Part shown: piece after piece, positions 1-11,400 of the stretch | How the letters are laid out: each line of letters opens with the position of its first letter | How positions within the stretch are numbered: the first letter of the stretch is position 1 | From: Chionis minor | Lineage: Eukaryota > Chordata > Aves > Charadriiformes > Chionididae | Reading direction: 5' to 3' | DNA: 64,000 nucleotides | Assembly (NCBI GenBank): GCA_013398295.1 | Contig: VZSF01008179.1 | Coordinates: 147,862 to 211,861, forward strand | Notes under the pieces: generated by a model | The model's input: the letters and a program-made list of their open reading frames with translations, nothing else | Database searches by the model: none | Told to the model about the DNA's origin: nothing | Made by a program: the position numbers and the translations under genes

Positions 1-2075
1 AGAATGGCACGATGCCTTATTACCCTAAGAGTGATGCTTACGCTTGGATCACTCTTTTTCCATAGGGCCTTCCGCGAGAACCCTGAGCTGCCTCTGTGCT
101 GAGCTGTGTGGGCCTGGCTACTTTCTTACCAGCACCTCACCTGGGCTTATAGTCTTTGTAGGTCTTGGCAGTAGCTCCAGGACTTTCCAGAGCAGCTCTG
201 CATTGCACAGTGAAGAAGTGTCCAGAGCTATATAAACCCTCATCAACCTTGTCCAGAAAAGCATGATTGCATGGGGTCCCTTAGACAAGAGCAGAGCCTA
301 AATGATTGCCTGGGATCCCTTGAATGCAGAAGGATCACTAAATCCATTCTCCAAAGATCCATCTTTAAGACCGCAGTGTCAGTGTAGACTTACAGACTGA
401 CCTGAATAATTTGGAGCCAAACACCAGTGAAACCCAAACACCTGCTGCCATTGTCTGGTGTGGAGCCTTGTCTCTCAGGTCCCTTATTCTTTAGCAGTGC
501 TTCCCAGATGAGTTTGTCTCCAAATCTGTGGAAGCTTGCTATGGAAAAACACCAGTCCTTGGGGGCTGTCGGTAATCGAGAGGTCTAACTCTGAAATGGG
601 ATGGAGGCAGCTCCAAGAGCAGATGTGGCAGTGGGAGAAATGCAGCTTCAGAGTACCCACACTGCAGCAAGTGATGCCAGCCAGGAGCTGCCCTGCAAAT
701 CCATGCCGGGCCCTGTGTGATGCCCCAGTCTATGCCCTTCTTCCCAGAGAGCCAAGCCAACTCCATGCCCAGCTGATTCTGCACTGTTTCTCATCAAAAT
801 CCAGCTCCGGGGTTTGTTTGACTTTTTTATCCTTTTTAAAAATCAGGCCCCTAAATGCAAAGACTTATGCAAATGCAAAGCATAATAACAAGAAGCTAAC
901 CACACTTTTGCATATCTTAAAGGAAAGGTTAGGTTTGGGTCCCATCTGTGTTTTGAACGAAGTTCTGATTGAGTTCTTGTTTCCTCTGAACCAGCATGCT
1001 AGTGTCAACACATCCCTGGGAAGATGAAAGGCCCTAAAAAGACATTTGATCAGATTAGCGGTGATTCAGATCATTGGAGGGAAATTATTAAATGGGCTAT
1101 TCCTGCCAGGCAACATGAAGGCAATACAGATAAGAGGGAATACTGGATTGAAGGAGGTTGGATCAACGCAGCTTGTAAAATCCTGAAGGCCAAGTTCCCC
1201 CAAAACATCTGAATGATGGTTTGGGTTTTTTGGTTGGTTTTTGTTTTTTTTTTTAATGTACTTTCTTACTGCTGGTTGCTTATGGTTATCATTGCACCCA
1301 ACACTACAGAACTGCAAACTCCAGCGTGGTGCTGGCACTTCCAAACCTTTCGGGCTCGACCCAAAACAGGTAGAGCCAGATTGTCAGACGCTGGAGCAGC
1401 TCGGGAGCCTCATGCACGGTGCTGGGATCGGGGCCGGTGCTCCCTGCTGCCCTTCGAGCCCTTGGCTCAGCTGAGGGTGGGTCGAGGGCTGGAATGCTCC
1501 TGCTAATTAGCTACTGTCAAAATAACCCCAGGTGATCGCAGGTAACCAGACCCCCAAGACAGGCAAATCAGCAGGACGGTCTGGTATCAGTAACCCAAGT
1601 CTGATACCTGCAAAGCAAACATCCCCCTATCTCTCCCTCTATCGCTCTATCTCTCTGTCGATCTAATCATTACCATGTATGTCTCCCTACCTACCCGGCT
1701 TAATGCAAGCACGTTTTATCTGTCTTTCTGTTGGCTTGGTCATGTGTGAAACACTCGGCGTCTGATCCCCCCCACCCCCCGCCTCCCTGCCATCCCATAA
1801 ATACGGCCCTCTGAATATTTCATTGCCATCTTGAGTCCTGAAACAGCATGGTCCTATGGTCCTCTCGGCCCATCGAACCGCCCCAAATTACCCCAACCCC
1901 TCGTCTTCCCAACCACCTGATGTCCCTGGGAGGCTCTAGACAAAAGGAAGCTGTGTGCCAATTGGGGGTTATTAGCAGAGATACAGGGTGCTCATTGTGG
2001 CAGGACGGAGTCCTTAATGAAAGGGGAAGGCAGAAAAGGAGTGGGGAAGGACTGGGGTGAAATTCTCCAGGGTAT
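1..2075. other. Non-coding, no recognisable gene
   Basis: Mixed-composition intronic DNA. A mildly CpG-rich patch lies at about 1340-1500, and a pyrimidine-rich CTAT/CTCT stretch at about 1620-1665. Open frames here have no recognisable domain and look like chance. Confidence 0.6.
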
Positions 2076-2079
2076 GTTC

Positions 2080-2118
2080 CAGGTTAAAGGATCATTGGGG
2101 TCCCTTCTGGCCTTGAAA
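2080..2118 (+). mobile_element. Short CR1-like 3' remnant
   Basis: The phrase GGTCCCTTCTGGCCTTGAAA, preceded by a degraded AGATGATC-like stretch, is characteristic of the 3' region of CR1 LINEs, sense on the plus strand. It runs directly into an A run (about 2116-2131). Only about 40 bases are recognisable. Confidence 0.45.
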
Positions 2119-2229
2119 AAAAAAAAAAAAAGGCATGGAAAAAGAAAGACAAGCCCCAACGACTGCTATGCAAAACAGCCCTGCTGGTCAATAGGATATG
2201 GGGAAGAAAAAAAAAATAAAATTGTATTC

Positions 2230-2800
2230 TGTTATCAGAAGCAACATGGTTGAACAAAAGGATCCCCTTCGCCCACCTGAGAATGGAATGTGAGGCTCCA
2301 TTTCGCTGCTCTGATCGTATTTGACAGCCCCCCTCGAGACTGCCTGGTTGGTATGGCAAATCGTCCTTATTACCTGCTGGGGTGAATGAATCCCCCTTTG
2401 TGCTGGCACTGTCACGCTGCATTAGGTTGACAATGGCCCGAGATATTTTATATGAAATTTGCCCTCACTTGTGATTAGCCAGCACCAACTAAGTCATAGC
2501 AACCTAGAACTATGCATTGGCCGGGCCCTGTTGTCGGCCGAAAGGGAAATCCCTATTCAAATGGTTTAATAAAACAATCTAAAGGGCGTGTGAATCGTGA
2601 AAAGCATTTTCACTTTTCTCTTTAGCTTAATCTCATGGTCGCTGGGATATTGTGCTCTGAGCAGACCCCAGCAGGGTGTGGGCTAAGGTCCCCCATCAAC
2701 TTCTTTTACAGCCTCCTTTTCTGCGAGTTAATGATATACCGGTGTGATTGCCTCCCGCAGCAAGAAGAAACACGCATTTGATGAAAAGGATGGACCTCCT
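2230..2800. promoter_or_regulatory. Candidate conserved non-coding element
   Basis: Repeat-free DNA that is AT-rich yet keeps many CpGs, for example around GGCCGGGCCCTGTTGTCGGC (2520-2539) and TAATGATATACCGGTG. It has several homeodomain-type TAAT/ATTA cores (GTGATTAGCC, GCTTAATCTC, GTTTAATAAAAC, GAGTTAATGA). This texture is typical of deeply conserved developmental enhancers, and the position inside a WNT3A intron fits. There is no alignment behind this call. Confidence 0.4.
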
Positions 2801-2923
2801 AACACATCCTAAATGGCAACAATTTCTCATCCAAAGGTCACAGGTCATAACCTGGATTTTGAATCACCACCCAGATCTTTTTCAAAGCCCTGCTAAAGCT
2901 GAGGGATTCTGCAAGGCCATTTT

Positions 2924-2953
2924 ACACACAGAGACACACACACACACACACAG
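2924..2953. repeat. (CA)n microsatellite, interrupted
   Basis: CA dinucleotides from about 2924 with a GAGA interruption. The longest uninterrupted part is about 2935-2951. Confidence 0.9.
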
Positions 2954-2954
2954 A

Positions 2955-3974
2955 CACTGCGTTATCTCCGGAGACTCGCGCTCCGCTTGAGGCCTGAGTT
3001 TAGTGTTTGGAAACAATTGGATTTTCCCCTGGTTTTGGGCTACAGTTTGCTGCCTTTCACGTCCTCTCCACCCTGGCTTGTGACGCCAGGGAAAAGCACA
3101 AGAAAGAGGTGGGTGATGCAGAGATGTGTGGTCTCTCTGCGAGGCACCTCCTGAGCATCCCCGGAGTGTCACCCAGAGCTCAGCAACACCCAGGGCACAA
3201 GCAAGACCCTCAGTTCAATCAGCAGCTGACCGTCCACCCAAAACCTGCCCCTCTCCCAGCCCCGAGCATCACCTCCAGCAAGGCTTCAAGGTCTCAAAAC
3301 TCTTCCCATTTGCTTGCAGGTCTGGGAAAACTCCCCCTGTGCTGACCCCTCGACAAGCAAGATCTCCCGCACGCAGGAGAGATGCAGCCGTAGAGGGTGG
3401 GCTGTGAAGTGGGGTGGGAGAAGGGGGAAAGAGAAGCGTAAGGTTCCACTTTTGCATTTTTGCTCCTCTTCCTCACTCGGGAAACGGAGGAAGGCAGCGG
3501 CAGCAGGTGCGGGGTCTCCGCAAGGCTAGCTGGAAGCCAGATGCTCATCTTAACGTTTACCTCAACAGAGGAAAGCTTTGCGTCTGCAAAACAAGGCTGG
3601 AAATCCCCGGGGAAACAAGCTCCCTCTTGAACATCCCGCAGCTGAGCTTCCAAGCACGAATGAAAGGAGAAAGGGAAAGCAGCACGGGAACCTGTTTTGT
3701 TTTCCCCACTTTTCTTTCCTCTTCTCTATTTCCCCCCCCACCCCTTCCCATCTCGATGCCTTGGCCAGGTGGGGGGTTCCTCCATTGGTTGTGTGTCTAA
3801 CATTCTCCCTCACTTTTTTTTCCCACCAGCAAGAAGAGCAGGGCTGCAGGGAACACGCACAATGAAAGCAGCCCGGGCTCTCACGAGGGATCCTTTTTGG
3901 CATTCGAAATCCACGTTAGCCTCTCCGAGAAGGTGTTCACACAAGCTGTGGTATGCTTCCACTGCAGCTCTCCA
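2955..3974. other. Non-coding, moderately GC-rich
   Basis: Scattered CpGs around 3140-3170 and 3340-3620, then a pyrimidine-rich stretch with a C run at about 3690-3750. No domain is recognisable in any open frame and no promoter signature is convincing. Confidence 0.5.
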
Positions 3975-4100
3975 CGTAATTGTAAGCTATCTGGGGCAAG
4001 GAGTGATTTTGTTATTATATGCTTGTACAGTATTTAGCACAATGGGGCCCTGATCTCTGCTTGGGGCCTCAGAGTCTACTGTAATACAAATAATTAACCA
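3975..4100 (+). repeat. Ancient L2/CR1-like repeat tail, copy 1
   Basis: It reads TAATTGTAAGCT, GGGGCAAGGAGTG, TTGTACAGTATTTAGCACAA, TGGGGCCCTGATC, then TAATACAAATAATTAA. This order (TTGTAAGCT, GGGGCAGGGA, GTACAG, TAGCACAATGGGGCCCTGAT, AATA-rich end) is a well-known ancient amniote repeat motif, also common in turtles and crocodilians. Two more copies are at 41703-41842 and 42397-42518. The exact family name is uncertain. Confidence 0.65.
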
Positions 4101-4276
4101 TAATAGAGCTGGGCAAATATCTTAATAAAACCATGGAATCAATTTGAGGCAATTAAGCAATTTTTCGGCTTGCAGAGGTTTTTGCTTTACAGGCTCAATT
4201 TGGAGAAGGGAGGGAGTTTTGGGTGCTGGGGGAGCTGCAAGGAACTGCTCATTCCCCTGCAGGAGGCCTTGGCAAT

Positions 4277-4309
4277 CTTTTTTTCTTTTTTTTTTTTTTT
4301 TTTTCCCCC
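4277..4309. repeat. Poly-T / pyrimidine tract
   Basis: A near-continuous T run, broken by one C, ending in a short C run. Confidence 0.9.
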
Positions 4310-4539
4310 TGTGAGTTTCAGTTTCACCCCATTGGGGAGGCAGAAAATTTTTATGCAGCAGAAAAGCCACTTTTTACAAAGGGCTCATGAGAGGAAACGT
4401 GGTTTGGAGCTGGATCTGTGGCTCCTGAGGGAGAAGGGGCTCAGTCTGAAACAGCATGATGTTCGAGCAGCTCATCTGTCCTGCCTCCGCCCCAGTTGCC
4501 CACCTCTGAAATGGAGAGCAATGATTATCTTCCTGCTTT

Positions 4540-4740
4540 CTAATCCCGAGCACTTGAGGATGCGACTAGCTGCTGAAGCCATGAGGATTGCAGATCTGTT
4601 TAGACAGAGAGGAATAAGAAAATTGCAAAGCACCGGACACGGACTGGATGATTTACAAGCAATTATAAGTCAGCAGATAAGCCTTGGATGACAGATATTC
4701 TGATTATAGTTGAAGCTCTTGTATAATTTGCAAGTGGAAA
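4540..4740. promoter_or_regulatory. Possible conserved non-coding block
   Basis: Repeat-free, with preserved CpGs (ATCCCGAGCAC, GGATGCGACTAG, CACCGGACACGG) next to ATTA-type sites (CAATTATAAGTC, TGATTATAG). The texture resembles the 2230-2800 block but is shorter and weaker. Functional constraint is inferred only. Confidence 0.25.
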
Positions 4741-5369
4741 AGGGAGCTAAATATATTAAACACTTGTCTAAAGTTGTGTTCAGTTCTGTACTTGTCCATC
4801 ACGGAGGGAGTGCACGTGAGGACGCTACAGCAAGGAACGCATCTTCTAAGGGTGGGCAAGCTAAGAAGTCGACTGGCTCACCCAACCATCACAGTAACCT
4901 CAAGAACTGAATGGCATCACCTTTTTCTGAAGGAAATAGCTATACCCTCCATAAACATATCTGCTAGGCAAGCGGCTGCAGACCTTGAACTTTTTCATGC
5001 ATAGGTCTTTTATGGCCAAGCCTTTGCAGGAACTCATATGACCAACAGTCATGTTTTAAGAGGCATTGCCTTAAATCTTTCAGTCCTAGGAAAACACAAT
5101 CAGAATAATCACAACAGCAAAAGTGAAAAAAAAAAAAACCCCAAACCCCAAACCAGATATCTATCCATACACCATTGTGCATTGACAGTACGGCTAAAAC
5201 TAGTCTGTGAACTGGTGGTCAGCCTGATGTTGGTCCTGGACATGGAAAAATGAGCCCTAGTACTTAAAATTTGAAGGAAAGGATCTGCACCACAACGCTT
5301 TCAAATTAGAGCTCACCCTCTGCTGCACATACATCCTAATAAAGGTTAATTTCAGCTACAACAAAGAGT

Positions 5370-5560
5370 TAGACCATCATACTGCTGGACTGTGTCATCA
5401 GTTTGATTTGGGAAGCCAAGCAAAAACATGCAAGGTGTATCTTTGGCTAGGAGACCACCTGGCAATGTCACACCCAGAATAAGATGAAGAGCTGGAGCTC
5501 TTGGTGAATATAAGGCCACAGAAATGAGAAGAATGGAAGTTTTCTGTCAGCTTCATTGTC
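5370..5560 (+). mobile_element. 5S rRNA-derived SINE (SINE3 / AmnSINE1-like)
   Basis: Positions 5370-5470 align by eye with vertebrate 5S rRNA from near its 5' end through the internal promoter. Landmarks in order are GACCATCATACTGCTGGA, TTGATTTGGGAAGCCAAGCA and TGGCTAGGAGACCACCTGGC. The last matches the 5S box C (TGGATGGGAGACCGCCTGGG) at 16 of 20 positions. The copy is too diverged to be a functional 5S gene. 5S-headed SINEs of this kind in amniotes are the AmnSINE1/SINE3 group, some copies of which have become enhancers. The sequence after 5470 may be the tRNA-like and core parts but is not clearly recognisable. Confidence 0.6.
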
Positions 5561-7340
5561 AAATGATAGGCAGGGGTTAAATAATAATATCAACAATAAA
5601 ATAGTCACAACTTGTATCTACATGTGATTTAAAACAGTGAAGCTCTCACACACACAGTGTCTACCTTGCCCCCACCAATGTGAACGGGCCACTTGTCATG
5701 GACAACTGTGCACCCACGCGCCTGTGCCCACACTGGTGAAGCTGGTGGCATGCAGTTCTCGTCCTGTCGTGTGGACAAATGCCACATGCTGTTATTGCAG
5801 GAACATGGAGCCAGCTCAAGGAATGAGCTGTCTTCAACTGGAACATCCAGCTTGTGTTAGGAGAATGGTCTCAGTTTTCTGATGCCCACCAAGAAGACAT
5901 GATGATATCTGTTCCTCACTGATCCACACATTTTTTGAACCAGTGACCCCAAAACAATTTCAAAATTGTGGATAGGTGTTGTCAAGACTCACTTCTCCTG
6001 CTGCTACATGGTACGTCCCATAATCAGAACTGCAACAGAATTGTTGCAGCATGAGATAGCTACTTGACCTCAAGAAAACCTCAAAACCTGCTGTAAAAGC
6101 AAAGGAGACCAAACACCTCCAGACAACTTTCTCAAAGAGCTGTTATTTGTATTCATAACAAGACAATTTCATTAATCTTATGCTTACCTTTTCCTGCCCA
6201 GGTTTCTTAAGCTCAAGTAACGCCCACCTACCTAATTAGAGAGATTCAGTTTTCTTTCCCAGCCCCGTGCCGTGCACTTGTCAGCCCTTGTGGTGAGTAG
6301 AGCTGGAAGTGTGCAGAGATGCTCTCTCCTATGGAGATGATCTCTTCCAGTTTGAAGTGCATATGGGTTTTGCTCTCCCAGGCAAGGAAAACAACGTGCA
6401 CCCAGAATGTGAATAACCTCCAGGTGGAGACTGGAGTCTCTCTGAAGAGAGATGGGGGCTGTGAGCAAGTGGGAAGAAGAGGCAGGTACTGTGGGTTTTG
6501 ATCCGGCTTCGATCTCTGTCTCTGAGTTTGTCTATGTCAACCTGTTTTAAGCCAAACGACAGCATTTGCTTTGATGAAGCCCTCTCTTCCTCAGGCTATA
6601 CATCATTATGGTATTTTTGTTTCTTCTCTTTCACATCATGAGGCTTTTCCAGAGCTTCGCCAACCTGATTGCAAGAAAGCTTGCAATTCCAACTTACACT
6701 TCTCATTCTTGCTGCTTTTTATTTACCAAGTGCTTGTTTGCTCTTATATCACCCCTGCCTTTGTATTTGGTGACTGGACATGATGTTATTCCTGATTTTG
6801 CAGCCTAAATGCTCCTGTAGTTCTGCTACAGGTTGTTGAAGAGCATCCATACCCCACGGCTATGGGTGTGTGCACTCCAGAGTTGGTGGGAACGATGCAT
6901 GGCTCCTTATCCAGCATATTAACTTGGCGGGGGGAGGGTGTAAGGAAGGGTGATGACCTATTCTGCCTACGTGGTCTTTGGTGACTTTAGTGGGAGTGGA
7001 AAGCATTTGCCAAACTGCTGGAGGAACCCAGGACCTCAAGGGTTTACTGACGGTGCACATTGCTTTCATCCTTGCCTATCTTACAGCAACAAAATCAAAG
7101 CTACGCATCCCGCAGCCTCTTGGGATGGGAGCTGCTAAAGATTCCTCTCTTGCTCTTAAATGTAAGCTCCCTCAGTGGTAACACTGCTGCTGCCCTGTGT
7201 AATGAGTGGGGGTAGATGATATGTGAAGTGCGGGCAAAGGAAAAAAAAAAAAACCCAACCAAGAACCCTTAGGAAATATCTTTGAAAATCAGTTACTGAA
7301 TAAATCGGGTAAAGTTAAAAATATATTTTGGCCACCAGCA
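5561..7340. other. Non-coding, nothing recognised
   Basis: Average-composition intronic sequence. Open frames are short and unrelated to known domains. An A run precedes a CCCAACC segment at about 7239-7260. Confidence 0.5.
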
Positions 7341-7348
7341 GAACAACA

Positions 7349-7445
7349 TGGGGCCTGATTCTCCTCTTGTCATGGTGTAAATCAGAATAACCTTTATCTA
7401 ATTCAGTGGAAGTGGCAGAAAAGTTAAGCCAGTGTAATTAGGGGT
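7349..7445. repeat. Ancient dispersed repeat fragment (GGGCCTGATTCTCC type)
   Basis: GGGGCCTGATTCTCCTCTTG, GGTGTAAATCAGAATAA, TTCAGTGGAAGTGG and CCAGTGTAATTA follow the order of a common ancient archosaur/turtle repeat. Its consensus reads roughly GGGCCTGATTCTC, GTGTAAATCAGGAGTAA, then TTACACCAGTGTAA. Assignment is from memory of the motif only. Confidence 0.4.
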
Positions 7446-7572
7446 GCATCTTGGTGTAGGAGTATTTTTTTCCTACAAAAACTTAGTTTTTCTAATGAGA
7501 CACCACACTTCTTGGTATTTTGCATGAAACTGATATCTGGATGCACGGACAGGCTCAGCCCCTGCTCTAGAA

Positions 7573-7795
7573 AACCTTAAAATCATAAATATCAAACTTG
7601 GACCTTGCACCCTTCTGCCCAAAGGCAGGATCCACTCTGCCTAAACTATCCCTGACAGATGTTTGTCTAACCTGTTCTTGCAAACCTCCCAGGTCGGAGC
7701 TCCCACCCCCTCCCCAGGCAATCTATCCTCATGCTTCACTACCCTTACCGTTAGACCGCTCTTCCTAAAGTCTAGCCCTAGTCCCCCGGCTGCGA
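7573..7795 (-). mobile_element. Ancient, diverged CR1 LINE fragment
   Basis: It contains CCTGACAGATGTTTGTCTAA, CCTGTTCTTGCAAACCTCCC, CCCCAGGCAATCTATCCTCA, ACTACCCTTACCGTTAG and CTTCCTAAAGTCTAGCCCTA. This is the antisense order of a middle-to-3' segment of old amniote CR1 elements. Divergence is far greater than in the copy at 46610, so this is an older insertion. Confidence 0.7.
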
Positions 7796-8129
7796 TTGAA
7801 GTTGACGTGGAGGAGAACTTGTCAAATGAACCCGGGCCAACTGAAGGAGGAGGTGGAAGTGCAAGGAAGAGAGGAAAACAAAGTAATGCTGTGAAGCAGA
7901 TCAGTGGCAAAGCTGAGAATAGAGCTCAAGTCCCTTGACTCCATAACTTATGCCTGCATAAGCAAGGGAGCCCTTACCTTATTAATCCCACTGGGTACCT
8001 CCCCTTTCTCCTGGCCTTTTTTTCTATTCTCCTTCTTCTCACTTACTTCCATCTCTCATGTTAATTTCCCTTGCCTTTCAGCATCTCGCATGTGCCCTTG
8101 GAGGGAGAGGCTGTTGTAACATACGCAAT

Positions 8130-8420
8130 CTTCGACTGATTCATCCCCTTGCTTATACATGACTAACACTCATGCTATTTGTCTAACTGTTTCGATTGAT
8201 GAACATTTAATATGTAAAAATTTAATTAAAGTGTTATTCATAAAAAAAAAATCTAGGCCAATTTAATGGTTTTCTTTAAACACCCAAAGGGAATATTCCA
8301 ATTAGAGACTAAATGCCAGAAAACACCGTCAGATTTTTTCCACCCATCTCTAATCAAAGCAGCAGGTTTTGATATTATAGAGAAAAAGCCACCAAACCCA
8401 CAACAATATTTACGGGTGTT
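8130..8420. promoter_or_regulatory. Candidate conserved non-coding element with a TCF/LEF-type site
   Basis: AT-rich, repeat-free stretch with clustered homeodomain cores (TTTAATTAAAG, CCAATTTAATGG, CCAATTAGAG) and preserved CpGs (TTTCGATTG, TTTACGGGTGTTCGCGCTG). ATCAAAG at 8353-8359 matches the TCF/LEF consensus. One such site in isolation is not informative; the cluster is why the block is listed. Confidence 0.35.
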
Positions 8421-11400
8421 CGCGCTGCAGGTGCAGAGATCAATCCTGAGAGAAACTGAGTACTTCCAGCTCTCGGTGGAAACCAGTGGAAGTTACTCTG
8501 AGGTGAAGCCAACTACTCATCCAGAGCCAGATCCTCACCTAGTTGATCCGTGCTTATGGTCTGATTGGAACATTTGCTGAATCTTTCTAATCAGCTTGGT
8601 CCTGCAGCCTTTAATCATGCAAATAGCTTAGGTCTTCAGTGCAGTTCCAGACTTGCCAGCACAAGGTTTGCAGGACTGAGTATGGAAAGGGGAACTGGGA
8701 TTTGTGCTGGCACAACAAAGTTTCTGATGATTATGGGCCTGAAAAAGCATCTTTCCAAACAGAGGCTTCTCCCAACTTAGCTGGGAGTAAAAACTCTTGG
8801 GCTTGCATAATACATGGCCCAACAAGTCTCTTAGTGGACAACGTCATTCAGGAGCTTAGTGGATATATTAGTTTTCCTGCTTCCACATAGGCAGGGACTA
8901 CCAAAATGAAGGAATTAGACTGAAACCATGGCCCCAAAAACCACAGCAAACCTCTGAATTTGTATATCCTAAGAGGACCAACTTGGTTTGGATCTTGGGA
9001 AAAGGCTGAGATCAAATCACCCAGTCTTCAGTTTAGCATCATCCAGACCTGATTCACAACCTTGGTCAGAAAGTCCAGTCTCCAGCAACTTCTGGTAACT
9101 GTAATAGTGGTTCAATTCAAAAGTCTGCCCAGGAGAACTCCCCACAGAACAGCTGGGTGTGTTGTGCACAGTGCACAGTGGGTGGTATAACAGTGAGGAC
9201 ACAAAAGCCTTGCATGGCTCACAACGGGGTGCCACACCAGTCAGTGCTGATGGTGGCCCATGACCTTCCTACCCCTTTCCAGCCTCCTGCCATGCACCAC
9301 AAGCCATGAAAACTTCTGCTCCCTAGCCCTGTCAGCGTTCCCTAACAAACTTAAGACTTTCAACATGAAACAGCAAAGCCTTAAGGAAAGCAATGACCAG
9401 TTTTTGTCACACACATCCCAAGTGGACACCTTCACCCCAAACCTTTCAGCTGCTCTATGGCTGACATCTATCTACAGGTTTTTGAGACCTTTTCAAGGCT
9501 TTTCAAGACTTATGAAAGTCTTGAAACAGTCCCTGTCAGTCCAATGCAAGCCCCAAGCAGCTGTAGAAATTTCAGAATTTTCCTCAAACTGGGGTGTCTG
9601 TTTCCTGTCCACACCAAGGAAGTCACAACTGCCGTGCCAAAAACTGAAGCCAATGGAAATGGTGTGTATCACATGTAAGGAGTGGTCCCCAAACTCTCTA
9701 GCAGGAGGCTGTGGATGAGTCATGAGATTTGTTCTTCTTAGAGATCTCCAAAGCTGTTTAACCCAAGTCTTCATTTCAGGCATTTTTATGAGGTTGTTGC
9801 AAAGGCTCAGTCATTTGTGTCTTCAGAGGAAGATAGTAGAGTACCTGAAGTACGTGTTGGTATGTGATTTACCTCCATGGAGCAATAGCCTTGCAGTGCA
9901 CACGTAGGAGCTGTTAGATATGCTAATATATGAACACTCATCTTGAAATCTTAAGAGGGGATTAGAGCAGATGAGTCCTCATTTAGTTCTCCAGAACAGC
10001 AGCAGAGATAAATCTGGCTGCTCCTTTGCAGGGTGTTAAAGGGGGATTTCCTGGTGGGTGGGTCTCCTCAGTGGGGTATTATTGTATTGATGGTGGGACG
10101 GGAAGGAATGGATTAAGCAACTGGCAATAGGATATGGAGCCTTTGCATGTGCTGACAATGGATATAAGCTGGGGAGGGTGGAAACCTGGCAGCTGGCAAT
10201 AGGAAATCAGATTTGGTTCCTGGCTTATTCCTGGAGACCACACCGTTGCTCTTGAGCTGAGCATCACTTTTCAGAAATTCAGCCATGGGTCCCATGCTGA
10301 GTATGTCACCATTGACCAGTAGCAGGGCTCAGGTGTTGTGGACACTGCTAGACGTCCTGGTGTGGAAAGCAGTCAGACAGTTGGAACTGATGAAGTTGGG
10401 TCACCCATACACTAACCGATCCTATTCTACAGTGAAGCAATGCCAATGCTGGTAAGAAATGTATGTCCTGCCCATAAATTACTCCTGAGCCTCACCATCC
10501 TCTTGGCTTGCTTGAATATGTAAAGTTTTTCTGCTATGTTTCTTGGCTGTGGTAAAGATTTTGGTATGTTTTCTTCAAACCCACATGTTTGGTCTTCTAT
10601 TCTGGATAAGCATAGGTGCTATGAGCATCACCATTAACTTTTATGCTAGTGTCGGGGATTGGTGGAAGCCTGCAGAGGCTGAAAGCAGAGCTGAGCAAAG
10701 CAGGGCTCAGAATGGCTTTCGACTTCACCCTGGCGATGAGGTCTTGTTTAAAGAGGAGAGATTTTGGTAAGGACCTGCAGGGATTCTTTAAATTTCAGGG
10801 CCTATGTTTGCCCTTATTTTAACGCCAAGTGCAACACACCATTCTCTGAAGCTCAACGTCCTGTTGAGTAAATACATTTAACTTAAGAAGCAAAATGTCT
10901 ATGATCTGCAGATTCCCACAGCCTCACAGAGCTGCTTAGAGATCAAGCACGGAGATGAAGAGCTCCCAGCTGGTAAGCCCTACACAAAGAAGACACATAC
11001 TTCACCCAGACTGGTTAACCTCAGTTGGGTTAAAACAGTTTTTAAGGCAAGGCTGTTTGTGTATTAGTGCAGATGAGTAGTTTAAGTTCAAGCTCATAGG
11101 GCAAGAGTGGCTCCCAGCAGCTCCCGAATCACATGTGGATCTCCAATGTTATGCATATGGTGCTTTGCCCCGGCTATGGCATGTGGTTGGTGAGCAGCAG
11201 GGCTATGTTGCGTGGGGGCTAGAAGCCCAGTATCACTGGGCAGTATTACTCTGGGATGTGGTTTGCTTGCCCAAACCAGCTCCAGAGAGCCACCATCATT
11301 TTCTGAGGTAGTCCTGGTACACCTCTACCCTGGACTTCCTGCTGTACATCATATGTGGCTTGTAGAGTGAAGAAAATCCACCATCCCGCACCGGGGTTCA

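Noticed and set aside
5137..5153. Telomere-like CCCCAAA units
   Set aside because: Only two imperfect units after an A run; they do not match the vertebrate TTAGGG repeat.
5370..5470. A functional 5S rRNA gene
   Set aside because: Too many differences from 5S, including in the box A region. The 3' end of 5S is missing and no T-run terminator follows.
9260..9718. Plus-strand frame of 152 codons
   Set aside because: Composition looks random, no motif is recognisable, and it is antisense to the host gene without promoter evidence.
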